A DNA stretch of 64,000 bases from Tsukamurella asaccharolytica (GCF_007858435.1 NZ_VIGW01000012.1:32130-96129); one strand, 5' to 3'; positions 8,976-17,818 are shown, counted from the stretch's first letter. Numbers and translations are program-made. The notes: generated from the letters alone by a model not told the origin.

Positions 8976-10154
8976 TCATGCCCGAATCTCGGGGAGGAAG
9001 AGGACACCGTCGGTCTCCGCCAGCCGCGCGGGCTCCAGCGGGAAGTAGGCCCCGAGCGCGTCCCGGTCGGTCCGGGCGGACGCGCCGCGCAGCCGCTCTG
9101 CGAGCTCCGGCCCTGTGTACAGGCGGGGCCGGCCGCCCTGCTCGCGACCCAGCTCTCCCTCGACGGTGCCCCGCGCCGGCGCAGCGAGTCCGTGCGCGGG
9201 CGCGGCGCCGATGGCCGTCGCCACGTACCGATAGCCGTCGCCGAGGCGGACGGCCGCCTGCGCGCCGCCGCCGAACCAGCGCACCGGACGCGGCCCCATC
9301 CGCATCTCGCTCGCCCCGCGCTGCAGGTGCAGGTTGTGCGCGAGGGCGACGGTGCCGCCGCGCGGCTCCTCGCGGCGAACGATCGCCACCAGATTGCGGC
9401 CCATCATCGCGTCCCGCTGGGCGCTCAGCCGCGCGAGCCGATCGGGGGTGTCGGTCGCCATGATCGCGTGGTAGCGCAGCAGGCCGACGGCGGTGGCGGC
9501 GTCGGCCCGCAGCCACCACCAGTCGTCCGCCGGAGCGGCGAGGACGGGGGAATGCACATCCAGGACGGCGCACAGGTCGTCGGTCAGCACGCGCACCGTG
9601 TCGGCGTCGACGGTCCGCCCCACGCCCCGGTCCGCCTCGTACATGGCGCGTTCCTCAGTCCACCGGCCCTCGTCGCCGAGCAGGCCGTCGAGTTCCGCCT
9701 CGCGGACGACGCCCGGAGCGACGTCGGCCAGCGCGGCCCGCAGGCGCAGGAGGAACGCGCGCGGGCTCGGCGCAGCGGCCATCTCCATCGGGCCGTCGAA
9801 GCCGTAGAACCGCACGGGGATCGTCAGCGTCCGGTTGATCTCGCGCAGGCGGAGGAGCAGCTCGCGCGTTGCCTCCAGGCGGTGCAGGTAGGGGTGACTG
9901 AAACCGTCCTCGAGCACGCGCGCGAGGTCGAGGTCCGCGCCGGCGAGGTAGTCGTTCACCAAGGGCGCGCGGTGGAGGTCGGACTCCATCGCGATCGAGC
10001 GGTAGCCGCCGCGCTCCACGAGGTCCAGGACGACGGCGTTGCGCGCGCGGAGGATCTCCTCGGAGCCGTGCATCGGTTCGCCGAGGGCGAGGAGTCGGGT
10101 CGGAGTGGGCTGGGCGGCGAGGAAGGAGATGACGTCGACCTGATCGGAATTCAT
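8976..10154 (-). CDS. Erythromycin esterase family protein
   Basis: A 392-residue member of the erythromycin esterase (Ere) family. Characteristic segments are G-E-P-M-H-G-S-E-E near residue 26 (His/Glu pair), S-I-A-M-E-S-D near 53, and A-H-N-L-H-L-Q near 265, corresponding to the active-site His and Glu residues of EreA/B. True Ere enzymes open the macrolactone of erythromycin, but most family members are uncharacterised, so resistance is not assured. The ATG lies seven bases after a TATCGT -10 (minus strand, 10162-10167) inside a palindrome shared with the divergent merR, suggesting a leaderless, MerR-controlled transcript. This block is absent from the M. tuberculosis locus. Confidence 0.85.
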   Translation of the reverse strand: MNSDQVDVISFLAAQPTPTRLLALGEPMHGSEEILRARNAVVLDLVERGGYRSIAMESDLHRAPLVNDYLAGADLDLARVLEDGFSHPYLHRLEATRELLLRLREINRTLTIPVRFYGFDGPMEMAAAPSPRAFLLRLRAALADVAPGVVREAELDGLLGDEGRWTEERAMYEADRGVGRTVDADTVRVLTDDLCAVLDVHSPVLAAPADDWWWLRADAATAVGLLRYHAIMATDTPDRLARLSAQRDAMMGRNLVAIVRREEPRGGTVALAHNLHLQRGASEMRMGPRPVRWFGGGAQAAVRLGDGYRYVATAIGAAPAHGLAAPARGTVEGELGREQGGRPRLYTGPELAERLRGASARTDRDALGAYFPLEPARLAETDGVLFLPEIRA

Positions 10155-10157
10155 TCA

Positions 10158-10193
10158 CTTCACGATATCGTTGAAGAATCCGTTGAAACTTCA
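10158..10193. promoter_or_regulatory. Palindromic operators between ere and merR
   Basis: A near-perfect 19-bp dyad, CTTCA-CGATATCG-T-TGAAG (10158-10176), has a perfect CGATATCG core, and a second small dyad TGAA-ac-TTCA lies at 10184-10193. The first overlaps TATCGT hexamers on both strands (minus 10162-10167 for ere; plus 10166-10171 for merR). The size and position fit a MerR-family operator controlling both divergent genes. Confidence 0.6.
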
Positions 10194-10211
10194 GCGAGAG
10201 GAGCTGGGAAG

Positions 10212-10910
10212 TTGCCCCGGAACTCTCAATCCGGCCTTCGCCCCGTCGACCTGGCGCGACCTCACGGACTCTCGTCTCAGGCGGTGCGGAACTACGAGGA
10301 GCAGGGCATTCTGCCGCCGGCCGAGCGGGCCCCGTCGGGCTACCGGGCCTACACCCCACGGCACCGCCTGGCCCTGGACGCCTTCCTCGCGCTGGTCCCC
10401 GGATGCGGGCACGCGCGCGCCGCGGAGATCCTCCGCGCCGTCCACCGCGACGATCTCGACGGGGCCTTCGCGCTGGTGGATGCGGCCCACGAGGAACTGG
10501 CCGAGGACCGCGCCACCTTCCGTCGGGTGCGTGCCGCGCTCGGCGACATGCACGCCCGCGACGGCGATGGGGGTTCCACGCTGTTCGTCGGTGACGTGGC
10601 GCAGCTGCTCGGCGTCGTGCCCGCCACCCTGCGCGCGTGGGAGCGCGCCGGAATCGTCCGTCCGCGGCGCGACCGCACCACCGGCTATCGCGTGTACTCC
10701 CCTGCCGACGTTCGCGACGCCCGGATGGCGGAGCAGCTCCGGCGCGGCGGCTTCGGCCTCGCCCGGATCGCGGAGCTCACCGAGCATGTGCGCTCCGCGG
10801 GCGGGGTCGAGCCCCTGCGCGAGACGCTCGACGGCTGGCGCGCGAACCTGGTCCGACGGGGCCGCGCCCTCGTCGCCGGCGCCGCCGCGCTCGACGCCCT
10901 TCTGGGCTGA
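10212..10910 (+). CDS. MerR-family regulator with two HTH domains
   Basis: A 232-residue regulator with two MerR-type helix-turn-helix units. One lies near residues 11-45 (V-D-L-A-R-P-H-G-L-S-S-Q-A-V-R-N-Y-E-E-Q-G and S-G-Y-R-A-Y); the second near 120-170 (V-A-Q-L-L-G-V-V-P-A-T-L-R-A-W-E-R-A-G and T-G-Y-R-V-Y). MerR proteins normally have one such domain and dimerise, so the internal duplication is notable. The TTG start at 10212 is chosen because GAGAGGAG (10196-10203) is ideally spaced upstream and no ATG or GTG fits. It is divergent from the erythromycin esterase gene and is probably its regulator, with an unknown ligand. Confidence 0.85.
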   Translation: MPRNSQSGLRPVDLARPHGLSSQAVRNYEEQGILPPAERAPSGYRAYTPRHRLALDAFLALVPGCGHARAAEILRAVHRDDLDGAFALVDAAHEELAEDRATFRRVRAALGDMHARDGDGGSTLFVGDVAQLLGVVPATLRAWERAGIVRPRRDRTTGYRVYSPADVRDARMAEQLRRGGFGLARIAELTEHVRSAGGVEPLRETLDGWRANLVRRGRALVAGAAALDALLG

Positions 10911-11216
10911 CTACCCCTCCGCTATCGCGCGCAACGCCGCGAGATGCGCTTCGAGGGCCCTGCGACCTTCCGCCGTCAGCGAGAGCCAGGTGCGCGGGCG
11001 CTTGCCCACGTGCCCCTTTCTGATCGCGACGTAGCCGGCCGCCTCGAGCTGCGCGGCCTGCTTCGACAGCACCGAGTCCGAGAGTTCCACCGCATCCCGC
11101 ACCGCGGCGAACTCGGCGTTCTCGACCTTCGCCAGCGCCGCCACGATGGAGAACCGCACCGGCGCGTGGATCACGTCGTCGAGCCGGTGCCGCGCGTGGC
11201 CGCCCGTCGTGGTCAT
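10911..11216 (-). CDS. Winged-helix transcriptional regulator (HTH_34 type)
   Basis: A 101-residue winged-helix protein: R-L-D-D-V-I-H-A-P-V-R-F-S-I-V-A-A-L near the start, recognition helix D-S-V-L-S-K-Q-A-A-Q-L-E-A-A-G-Y-V, then a wing with K-R-P-R-T-W-L-S-L-T. This fits the small one-domain HTH_34 regulators that often control a neighbouring membrane protein. Its ATG (11216) overlaps the stop of the upstream membrane-protein gene by four bases, so the two are translationally coupled. It is convergent with merR; the two stop codons abut. Confidence 0.85.
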   Translation of the reverse strand: MTTTGGHARHRLDDVIHAPVRFSIVAALAKVENAEFAAVRDAVELSDSVLSKQAAQLEAAGYVAIRKGHVGKRPRTWLSLTAEGRRALEAHLAALRAIAEG

Positions 11217-11686
11217 CGCAGCGCCAGCGTGGAGATCGCCCGCGCCCCCAGGAGCGCCGGGATCACGGTGACCAGCGCCGCGGCGATCGCCCACGGCCAC
11301 GGGAGTGCGTCGTCCCCGCGCACCGACGGGACCGCGACATAGACGGCGTACAGCAGCATCGTGACGCCCAGCCCCAGGTTGTAGCGCAGGGTGAAACCGC
11401 GAGGCGCGGCGGACGCGCGACGCATGAGGATCGTCGCCGCCGCGACCGCCACCAGATAGAGCGCCGTCACGACGAAGAGTCCGCCGAGGCGGAACCACTG
11501 CGGCGCGTCGGGATTCCCCACCGTCAGCCGCAGCGCGAGCACCAGCGCGCCGACTGCGAGGCCGATCGCGACGAGACCGCGCACGAGCCGGGTGCGGTCG
11601 GCGGGGGTGGCGACGGAGGCCCTGTCCGCCAGGTCGAGGGCGCGGCGCGCCTCCTCCGGGGTGGGGCTGGCGGTGTTGTCGGTCAT
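11213..11686 (-). CDS. Four-helix integral membrane protein
   Basis: A 157-residue protein with a polar N-terminus of about 40 residues and four hydrophobic segments, starting at L-V-R-G-L-V-A-I-G, L-G-G-L-F-V-V-T-A-L, L-G-V-T-M-L-L-Y-A-V and A-I-A-A-A-L-V-T-V-I. I do not recognise a specific family; such proteins are commonly annotated only as hypothetical and paired with a winged-helix regulator. The ATG at 11686 is preferred over an upstream in-frame start at 11716 because AGAAGGAG lies five bases before it. The 68-bp gap to gpgS (11687-11754) is AT-richer and probably holds the promoter. Confidence 0.7.
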   Translation of the reverse strand: MTDNTASPTPEEARRALDLADRASVATPADRTRLVRGLVAIGLAVGALVLALRLTVGNPDAPQWFRLGGLFVVTALYLVAVAAATILMRRASAAPRGFTLRYNLGLGVTMLLYAVYVAVPSVRGDDALPWPWAIAAALVTVIPALLGARAISTLALR

Positions 11687-11754
11687 GACGGCTCCTTCTA
11701 CGGTCGGTGAAACCAACCATAGAAACTACTTTCCATATCGTCAAGTACATGCCG

Positions 11755-12663
11755 TTACGGCAGAGATACCACCGGCGGCCGGTCCTCCAGGGACAGCTCC
11801 GTCGTGACCTCGGTGAACCGATCCTCCGGCCCCGGCTCGACGAGGTACTGCGTGATGCCCGCGCCCGAGTCCTCGATCCCGCAGCGCCGCAACGCCGTCC
11901 CGAGGATCTGCCGGCTCATGACGCCGAGGTCGCGCAGGTCGCGGTTGCGGTGTTTGCGCACCGACAGGTTCACCTGTGCGATGCCCGCCAACCCGTACCG
12001 GGCCTCCGCGTCCAGGAGCAGGCCGATCTCCACGCCGTAGCCGGGCGCGAAGGGCACCGAGGCGAGGAACTCGCGCGTGCCCGCGTACTCGCCGCCCAGC
12101 GGCTGCAGTATCGCGCGCAGCGGCGGCCGCAGCGCCGCCAGGACCGGCCGCGCCACGAGCTCCGTCACGCGCCCGCCGCCCGTCGGGTCCTCACCCTGCG
12201 TGAAGACGCGGAGCGGTCGCCGGTAGTACGCCTTGACGAGGTGCACCTCGGGGTGGAACAGCATGGGGCCCAACAGCCGCGGCACGTACCGCGGGTCGGG
12301 CTCGATGAGGTCGGAGTCGACGAACGCGATGAGGTCGCCCGAGGCGGCCGCCACCCCGCGCCACAGGGCCTCCCCCTTGCCGGGCACGGGCGGCAGCCCC
12401 GGGATCGCCTCCTCGCGGCTGATCACGGTGGCGCCCGCGGCGCGGGCCCGCTCCGCCGTGGCGTCGGTCGAGCCCGAATCCAGCACGATGAGCTCGTCGA
12501 CCAGGGTCCCCACCAGCGGCGCGATCGTCGCCACCACGGCGCCGACGGTGGCCTCCTCGTTCAACGCCGGGAGCACGACGGAGACGGTGCGCCCGGCCTT
12601 CGCCGCGACGAGCTCGTCGACGCTCCAGCGGGGCTCCTCGAAGAACCGGTGCGCGGTGCTCAT
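11755..12663 (-). CDS. gpgS: Glucosyl-3-phosphoglycerate synthase GpgS
   Basis: A 302-residue GT-A glycosyltransferase (GT81) matching M. tuberculosis Rv1208. The nucleotide-binding strand reads V-S-V-V-L-P-A-L-N-E-E, the metal-binding motif is F-V-D-S-D-L near residue 115, and P-V-P-G-K-G-E-A-L-W and Y-G-V-E-I-G-L-L-L-D are conserved. It transfers glucose from UDP-glucose to 3-phosphoglycerate, the first step of methylglucose lipopolysaccharide synthesis. The ATG at 12663 overlaps the folP2 stop by four bases. It is the last gene of the long minus-strand run starting at mgtE or dapE. Confidence 0.93.
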   Translation of the reverse strand: MSTAHRFFEEPRWSVDELVAAKAGRTVSVVLPALNEEATVGAVVATIAPLVGTLVDELIVLDSGSTDATAERARAAGATVISREEAIPGLPPVPGKGEALWRGVAAASGDLIAFVDSDLIEPDPRYVPRLLGPMLFHPEVHLVKAYYRRPLRVFTQGEDPTGGGRVTELVARPVLAALRPPLRAILQPLGGEYAGTREFLASVPFAPGYGVEIGLLLDAEARYGLAGIAQVNLSVRKHRNRDLRDLGVMSRQILGTALRRCGIEDSGAGITQYLVEPGPEDRFTEVTTELSLEDRPPVVSLP

Positions 12664-13553
12664 GCCAGCCCTCGCACGACGCGGGCCGGCGGGCGGGCTC
12701 CGTCGATGGAGGCCACCATCTCCACCACGCGGCGGGTATCGGCGACCTGGTGCACGCGGAACATGCGGGCCCCGGCCTGCGCGGCGAGGGCGGTCGCGGC
12801 CAGGGTTCCGGCGACCCGTTCCTCGAGGCCGGCGTTCAGAGTTTCGCCGATGAAGTCCTTGTTGGACAGCGCCATCAGCACCGGCCAGCCCGTGCCGACG
12901 AGCGCGTCGAGGTGCCGCAGCAAGGCGAGGCCGTGGTGGGTGTTCTTGCCGAAGTCGTGGGTCGGATCGATGACGATGCCGTCCTCCCGCACGCCCGCCG
13001 CGAACGCCGCCTCGGCGGCGGCGGCGAGCGAGTCGCGCACGTCGGCGACCACGTCCGGGTAGCGCACCCGGAAGGGTCGGGTCCGGGGCAGGGCCCCGCC
13101 GGTGTGCGAGCAGACCAGGCCCGCCCCGGTGGCGGCCGCGACCCGGGGCAGGTCCGGATCGGCGCCGGCCCAGGTGTCGTTGATGAGATCGGCGCCCGCG
13201 TCGACGGCGGCCTCGGCGACGGACGCCCGCCACGTGTCCACGCTGATCAGCAGGTCCGGATGCCGGTCGCGCACCTGCCTGATGAAGGGCACCGTCCGCG
13301 CGATCTCCTCGGTCGCGTCGACCTCCTGCCCGGGGCCCGCCTTGACGCCCCCGACGTCCACCACGTCCGCTCCCTCGGCGACCGCCGCGTCCACCCGCTC
13401 CAGCGCGGCGTCCACGGCGAAATAGCTGCCGCGGTCGTAGAAGGAGTCGGGCGTGCGATTGATGATCGCCATCACCAGAGCCCGGTCCGTCGGGACCCGG
13501 CGGCCGCAGAAGGTCGGGCGCACCGGGATCGGGCCCGCCGGCGAAGCGGCCAT
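12660..13553 (-). CDS. folP2: Dihydropteroate synthase-like protein FolP2
   Basis: A 297-residue TIM-barrel DHPS homologue with A-I-I-N-R-T-P-D-S-F-Y-D-R-G near the N-terminus, D-V-G-G-V-K-A-G-P-G (loop 2), L-I-N-D-T-W-A-G and a C-terminal F-R-V-H-Q-V-A-D-T. Relative to true DHPS the loop-2 sequence is altered, as in M. tuberculosis FolP2 (Rv1207), which is not thought to replace FolP1 in folate synthesis; the real substrate is unknown. The same neighbours (fadD6, gpgS) flank it there. The ATG at 13553 was chosen over an upstream in-frame start (13634) that would run into fadD6. Confidence 0.85.
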   Translation of the reverse strand: MAASPAGPIPVRPTFCGRRVPTDRALVMAIINRTPDSFYDRGSYFAVDAALERVDAAVAEGADVVDVGGVKAGPGQEVDATEEIARTVPFIRQVRDRHPDLLISVDTWRASVAEAAVDAGADLINDTWAGADPDLPRVAAATGAGLVCSHTGGALPRTRPFRVRYPDVVADVRDSLAAAAEAAFAAGVREDGIVIDPTHDFGKNTHHGLALLRHLDALVGTGWPVLMALSNKDFIGETLNAGLEERVAGTLAATALAAQAGARMFRVHQVADTRRVVEMVASIDGARPPARVVRGLA

Positions 13554-13554
13554 C

Positions 13555-15366
13555 CTAGGAGCGCAGATCCGGGACCTTGGCGGCCACGACGTGCTCCGCG
13601 TACCCGTCGTAGGCGGGGACGTAGCCGTCCGCACCGCCGACGAAGACGTAGAGCGGGTCGTCCCCGACCTCCTCGAATCCCTGCTTGCGCAGCTCGCCCT
13701 TGAGGCTCTTGAAGGTCGAGGTCACTTCCAGGCTGGCCACGACGCGCGTGTACAGCGGGATCGCATAGTCCGGCAACGTCTTCCGAAGCTGTGCCGCGAG
13801 CGCGGCTCCGTCGAACTCCCGCCCCTCCGCGAGCTTGACCGCGGCCATGCCCGCTTTGCCGTCGGCACCGGGGATCCCGACGCCGTAGACGATCGCGCCC
13901 TCCACCTGCTCGGCCTCGTCGAGCGCGCCCTCGACCTCGGTGGTCGCGACGTTCTCGCCCTTCCACCGGAAGGTGTCACCGAGGCGGTCCACGAAGGCGA
14001 TGTGGTCCAAGCCCTGGTTGGTCACCACGTCGCCGGTGTTGAACCAGACGTCGCCGTCCTTGAAACCGTCGCGGATCAGCTTGGCGTCACCCGCCGTCCC
14101 GTCGGTGTAGCCGTCGAAGGGCGCCGACTTGGTGATCTTGGTGAGCAACAGGCCGTTCTGCCCGCGCTTCACGCGGGTGAGCCTGCCGCGAGCATCCCGC
14201 AGCGGGCCCGCGGTCTCGAGGTCGTACTCGACCACGGCGTGCGGCAAGGGGCACAGGCCGACGGTGCCCTCGATGTTGAAGACGTTGACGAAGGCGATGT
14301 TCGTCTCGCTCGCGGCGTAGAACTCCATGATCCGCTCGATCCCGAAGCGCTCCTGGAATTCCCGCCAGATCTCGGGTCGCAGGCCGTTGCCGGCCGCCAC
14401 CCGGATGGTGTTGGACCGGTCGCTGGGCTTCGGCGGCTGGTTGAGCAGGTAGCGGCAGATCTCGCCGATGTAGATGAACATCGTGGCCGAGTTCTGGTTC
14501 GCCTCGTCCCAGAACTTCGAGGCCGAGAACTTGCGACCGATCGCGAGTGTGGCACCGGAGACCAGCACCGAGCCGAGGGCGACGAGTGCAGCGTTGTTGT
14601 GATACAGCGGAAGTGGGCAGTACATGACGTCGTCGCCGCGCATACGCACCGCGGTCGCGCCGAAGCCCGCCATGCCCTTGAGCCAGCGGTAGTGCGTCAT
14701 GATCGACGCCTTCGGCATGCCCGTGGTGCCCGAGGTGAAGACGTAGAAGGCGCGGGTGCTGGCCGGCAGAGTGGCGGTGACGGCCGGATTCTCCGTGGCA
14801 CGCGGATCCTGCTCGCGCACCTGTCGAGCCTGCTCGGCGAGCTGGTCGATGGTGAGCACCACGCCGTCGGCGGGACGGTCCGCGGCGTCCAGCGAGTCGA
14901 AGGCCTCGAGGTCCTCCGCGCCGACGATGATCGTCTCGGTCTCGAGAATGCCGAGGCTGTGCGCGAGTACGGCGCCGCGCTGGTTGTAGTTGACGAGGCC
15001 GGCGGTGGCGCCGACCTTGACGATGGCGAGCATCACGAGCACCATCTGCGGGTGGTTGTGCATGACGACCCCGACCACGTCGCCCACCTTGACGCCGCGC
15101 TGGAGCAGGACCCGCGCGTAGGTGTTGACGGTGGCGTTGGCCTCGCCGTAGCTGATGCCCTCGCCCTGGAAGCGAAGGAAGTCGCGCGAAGGGTGCTGCG
15201 CCGCACGCTTGGCGAACACCGTTCCGATTGACTCCTTGCTGGTCGGCCTGCGCAGCAGGATCGACGGGCCCTCCTTGACCAGCAGGGGCAGATCGGGCAA
15301 CAGCTTGCCGACGCCTCTGGCCAGATCCGCGATACCGACCGTACTGTTCTTCTGCGTAGAGCTCAC
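13555..15366 (-). CDS. fadD6: Long-chain acyl-CoA synthetase FadD6 / FATP-type
   Basis: A 603-residue adenylate-forming enzyme of the very-long-chain/FATP subgroup. Visible are the AMP-binding P-loop Y-V-F-T-S-G-T-T-G-M-P-K near residue 210, F-Y-A-A-S-E-T-N near 355, the F-N-T-G-D-V and D-R-L-G-D-T-F-R-W-K-G-E-N-V-A-T-T-E-V hinge, and a C-terminal lid. It activates fatty acids to acyl-CoA with ATP, probably at the membrane. Synteny with M. tuberculosis fadD6-folP2-gpgS supports the name. The start at 15366 is nine bases after the upstream LOG gene. Confidence 0.9.
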   Translation of the reverse strand: MSSTQKNSTVGIADLARGVGKLLPDLPLLVKEGPSILLRRPTSKESIGTVFAKRAAQHPSRDFLRFQGEGISYGEANATVNTYARVLLQRGVKVGDVVGVVMHNHPQMVLVMLAIVKVGATAGLVNYNQRGAVLAHSLGILETETIIVGAEDLEAFDSLDAADRPADGVVLTIDQLAEQARQVREQDPRATENPAVTATLPASTRAFYVFTSGTTGMPKASIMTHYRWLKGMAGFGATAVRMRGDDVMYCPLPLYHNNAALVALGSVLVSGATLAIGRKFSASKFWDEANQNSATMFIYIGEICRYLLNQPPKPSDRSNTIRVAAGNGLRPEIWREFQERFGIERIMEFYAASETNIAFVNVFNIEGTVGLCPLPHAVVEYDLETAGPLRDARGRLTRVKRGQNGLLLTKITKSAPFDGYTDGTAGDAKLIRDGFKDGDVWFNTGDVVTNQGLDHIAFVDRLGDTFRWKGENVATTEVEGALDEAEQVEGAIVYGVGIPGADGKAGMAAVKLAEGREFDGAALAAQLRKTLPDYAIPLYTRVVASLEVTSTFKSLKGELRKQGFEEVGDDPLYVFVGGADGYVPAYDGYAEHVVAAKVPDLRS

Positions 15367-15375
15367 GCGGCGAGC

Positions 15376-15924
15376 CTACCGTGGTACCGCCGTACCACGG
15401 CACGCCTCGAGAGCGGCCGTGACGTCCGTCGCACGCAGCAGCCTTCCGAGAGCGGCGTCACTCACGAAACCCCGAGCGCCGAGCCCGTCGATCCAGTCGA
15501 GCAGCGGCGTGTAGAAGTCGTCGTGGTTGAGGATCACGACGGGCTTGTCGTGCATCGAGAGATAGCCCGCGGTCCATGCCTCGAAGAACTCCTCGAGGGT
15601 GCCCACGCCGCCCGGCAGCACCAGGAAGGCATCGGCGTTGTCGTCCATGAGCTGCTTGCGCTCGCGCATGGTGGCGACCACCAGCAGCTCGTCCGCGCCG
15701 TGGTCGGCGACCTCGCGGTCGACGAGCGCCGTCGGAATGACCCCCAGGGTGTGGGCTCCGCCGGCGCGGGCGGCCTGCGCGACCGCGCCCATCATCGAGA
15801 CGTGCCCGCCGCCCCAGACCAGTGCGTCCCCGCCGGCAGCGATAGCCCGGCCCACGTCGGTCGCGAGATCGAGGTACTCCTGTGGCACGGGGCGCGATGC
15901 GCAGAAGACGGCGATCGCGGTCAC
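15376..15924 (-). CDS. LOG family nucleotide 5'-monophosphate phosphoribohydrolase (short form)
   Basis: A 182-residue Rossmann-fold LOG protein with W-G-G-G-H-V-S-M-M-G-A-V-A near residue 40 and the signature P-G-G-V-G-T-L-E-E-F near 108. LOG enzymes release free base from nucleoside 5'-monophosphates, including cytokinin precursors; M. tuberculosis Rv1205 is the counterpart. Its ATG overlaps the stop of a second, longer LOG gene by four bases, giving a tandem pair. Confidence 0.9.
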   Translation of the reverse strand: MTAIAVFCASRPVPQEYLDLATDVGRAIAAGGDALVWGGGHVSMMGAVAQAARAGGAHTLGVIPTALVDREVADHGADELLVVATMRERKQLMDDNADAFLVLPGGVGTLEEFFEAWTAGYLSMHDKPVVILNHDDFYTPLLDWIDGLGARGFVSDAALGRLLRATDVTAALEACRGTAVPR

Positions 15925-16715
15925 GAGGGATCCACCTCGCTCGCGCGCGCCTCGCGCTCGCGCGCGGCGTCGGCGCGCACGATGATGTCGATGGCCTCCG
16001 CGACCGAGTCCGTCACGGTGATCAGGTCGGCGTCGCCGGGCGAGATCATGCCCCGCTCGGTGAGCGTGCCGCGGATCCAGTCCACCAGGCCGCCCCAGAA
16101 GGCGGATCCCAGGAGCACGATCGGGAAGCGGGTCACCTTGTGCGTCTGGACCAGGGTCAGCGCCTCGAAGAGCTCGTCAAGGGTGCCGAAACCGCCGGGC
16201 AGGCAGACGAAGGCCTGCGCGTACTTGACGAACATCGTCTTCCGCACGAAGAAGTAGCGGAAGTTGATGCCGAGGTCGACCCAGTCGTTGAGGCCCTGTT
16301 CGAAGGGCAGTTCGATGCCCAGCCCCACCGAGAGCCCGTCGGCGTCCTTAGCGCCGCGGTTCGCGGCCTCCATGGCGCCCGGTCCGCCACCGGTGATCAC
16401 GGCGTAGCCCGCACGCACCAGACCGGCACCCAACTCGCGCCCGGTGGCGTACTCGGGCGAATCCGGCGTGATCCGCGCCGAACCGAAGACGGTGACCGCG
16501 GGCGGCAGTTCGGCGAGGGCACCGAAGCCCTCCACGAACTCCGCCTGGATCCGCATGACCCGCCACGGGTCGCGGTGCAGCCAGTCGGCGTCGTCCGCAT
16601 TCGCGAGGAGCCGCTGGTCGGTGGTCGACGATTCCTTCGCCGCCGCGCCCTGCACGCGGACGGGTCCGCGGTAGCGCAGGTAGTCATCGGCCGAGGGCAT
16701 CTTTTCGGAGGCCAT
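15921..16715 (-). CDS. LOG family (TIGR00730) Rossmann-fold protein, long form
   Basis: A 264-residue LOG-family protein with an N-terminal extension of about 70 residues before the core. Motifs are V-F-G-S-A-R, V-I-T-G-G-G-P-G-A-M-E-A-A-N-R-G and C-L-P-G-G-F-G-T-L-D-E-L-F-E. Both catalytic elements, the R-K-T-M-F-V-K arginine and the P-G-G-x-G-T-x-x-E loop, are present, so it should be active on nucleotides. An upstream in-frame start at 16724 adds three residues; 16715 is the more typical ATG. It directly follows dapE (10-bp gap) and overlaps the short LOG gene. Confidence 0.88.
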   Translation of the reverse strand: MASEKMPSADDYLRYRGPVRVQGAAAKESSTTDQRLLANADDADWLHRDPWRVMRIQAEFVEGFGALAELPPAVTVFGSARITPDSPEYATGRELGAGLVRAGYAVITGGGPGAMEAANRGAKDADGLSVGLGIELPFEQGLNDWVDLGINFRYFFVRKTMFVKYAQAFVCLPGGFGTLDELFEALTLVQTHKVTRFPIVLLGSAFWGGLVDWIRGTLTERGMISPGDADLITVTDSVAEAIDIIVRADAAREREARASEVDPS

Positions 16716-16725
16716 GACGCACAAC

Positions 16726-17802
16726 CTACCCAGCGAGGAAGTCGCGCAGCACGGCGGCCACCTCGGTGATCTGCGCGGTCTCGACGTGCTCGTCGCGCTT
16801 GTGCGCGTAGTTGGGATCCCCGGGACCGAAGTTCACGGCCGGGATGCCGAGCGCCGCGAAGCGCGCGACGTCGGTCCACCCGTACTTGGCGCGGAACCGC
16901 CCGCCGGCGGCCGCCACGAGCTTCGCCGCGGCGGGCGCCCCCAGGCCCGGCAGCGCGCCGGGCGCGGCGTCGGTCACCTCGAAGCCGAGCGCACCGTCGG
17001 CGAGCGGCCCGGCGAGGACCTCCCGGACGTGGGCGACCGCCTCGTCGACCGTGCGGTCCGGCGCGAAGCGGAAGTTGACGTCCACGAAGGCCTCGTCGGG
17101 CACGACGTTGCCGGCGACGCCGCCCTCGATCGCCACGGCGGAGAGGCCCTCGCGATACTCGCACCCGTCGATGTCGACGGTGCGCGCGGTATAGCTCTGC
17201 AAGACCGTGAGCACCGACCCGAGCTTGTGGATCGCGTTGTCGCCCAGCCACGATCGCGCGCTGTGCGAGCGAACGCCGTCCGCGGTGATGCGCACGCGGA
17301 CCGTGCCCTGACAGCCGGCCTCGATGAGCCCGCCGGAGGGTTCGCCGAGGATCGCGACATCGGCCTCGAGCCACTGCGGGAGCTCGCGCTCGATGCGGCC
17401 GAGGCCGTTGAAGTGCGAGGCGATCTCCTCGCACTCGTAGAAGATCAGGGTCAGGTCGTAGGCCGGGTCGGCCATCGTGGCGGCGAGGTGCAGGAAGACC
17501 GCGTCGCCGCTCTTCATGTCGACGGTGCCGCAGCCGTGGAGGATGCCGCCCTCGCGGCGGCTCGGCACGTTGTCCGCGATCGGCACGGTGTCGAGGTGCC
17601 CGGCGAGCATCACCCGCTGCGGCAACCCGCGATCCGTCCGCGCGAGCACGTTGTTCCCCACGCGGAGCACCTCGAATCGGCCCAGCGCCCGCAGCGCCGA
17701 TTCCACCTCGTTCGCGATGCGCTCCTCGTCGTGGCTCACGCTGGGGATGTCCACCAGCGCGGCGGTGAGGTCGATCGGGTCGGCGGCGAGTTCGAGAGTC
17801 AC
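16726..17802 (-). CDS. dapE: Succinyl-diaminopimelate desuccinylase DapE
   Basis: A 358-residue M20 metallopeptidase. The metal ligands are visible in L-A-G-H-L-D-T-V-P (His/Asp), G-T-V-D-M-K-S-G-D (Asp), Y-E-C-E-E-I (Glu pair) and L-G-E-P, with the last His in A-H-K-R-D-E-H. It hydrolyses N-succinyl-LL-diaminopimelate in the lysine/peptidoglycan pathway. The GTG at 17802 follows GGAGGG, and 16 bp separate it from the mgtE stop. dapD and dapC lie within 5 kb, as in M. tuberculosis. Confidence 0.95.
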   Translation of the reverse strand: MTLELAADPIDLTAALVDIPSVSHDEERIANEVESALRALGRFEVLRVGNNVLARTDRGLPQRVMLAGHLDTVPIADNVPSRREGGILHGCGTVDMKSGDAVFLHLAATMADPAYDLTLIFYECEEIASHFNGLGRIERELPQWLEADVAILGEPSGGLIEAGCQGTVRVRITADGVRSHSARSWLGDNAIHKLGSVLTVLQSYTARTVDIDGCEYREGLSAVAIEGGVAGNVVPDEAFVDVNFRFAPDRTVDEAVAHVREVLAGPLADGALGFEVTDAAPGALPGLGAPAAAKLVAAAGGRFRAKYGWTDVARFAALGIPAVNFGPGDPNYAHKRDEHVETAQITEVAAVLRDFLAG

Positions 17803-17818
17803 CCCTCCAGGGTAGTGG

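Noticed and set aside
8664-10211. Plus-strand frame fused upstream of merR
   Set aside because: It is antisense to the erythromycin esterase and DivIVA-domain genes; the TTG at 10212 with its ribosome site gives the real MerR start.
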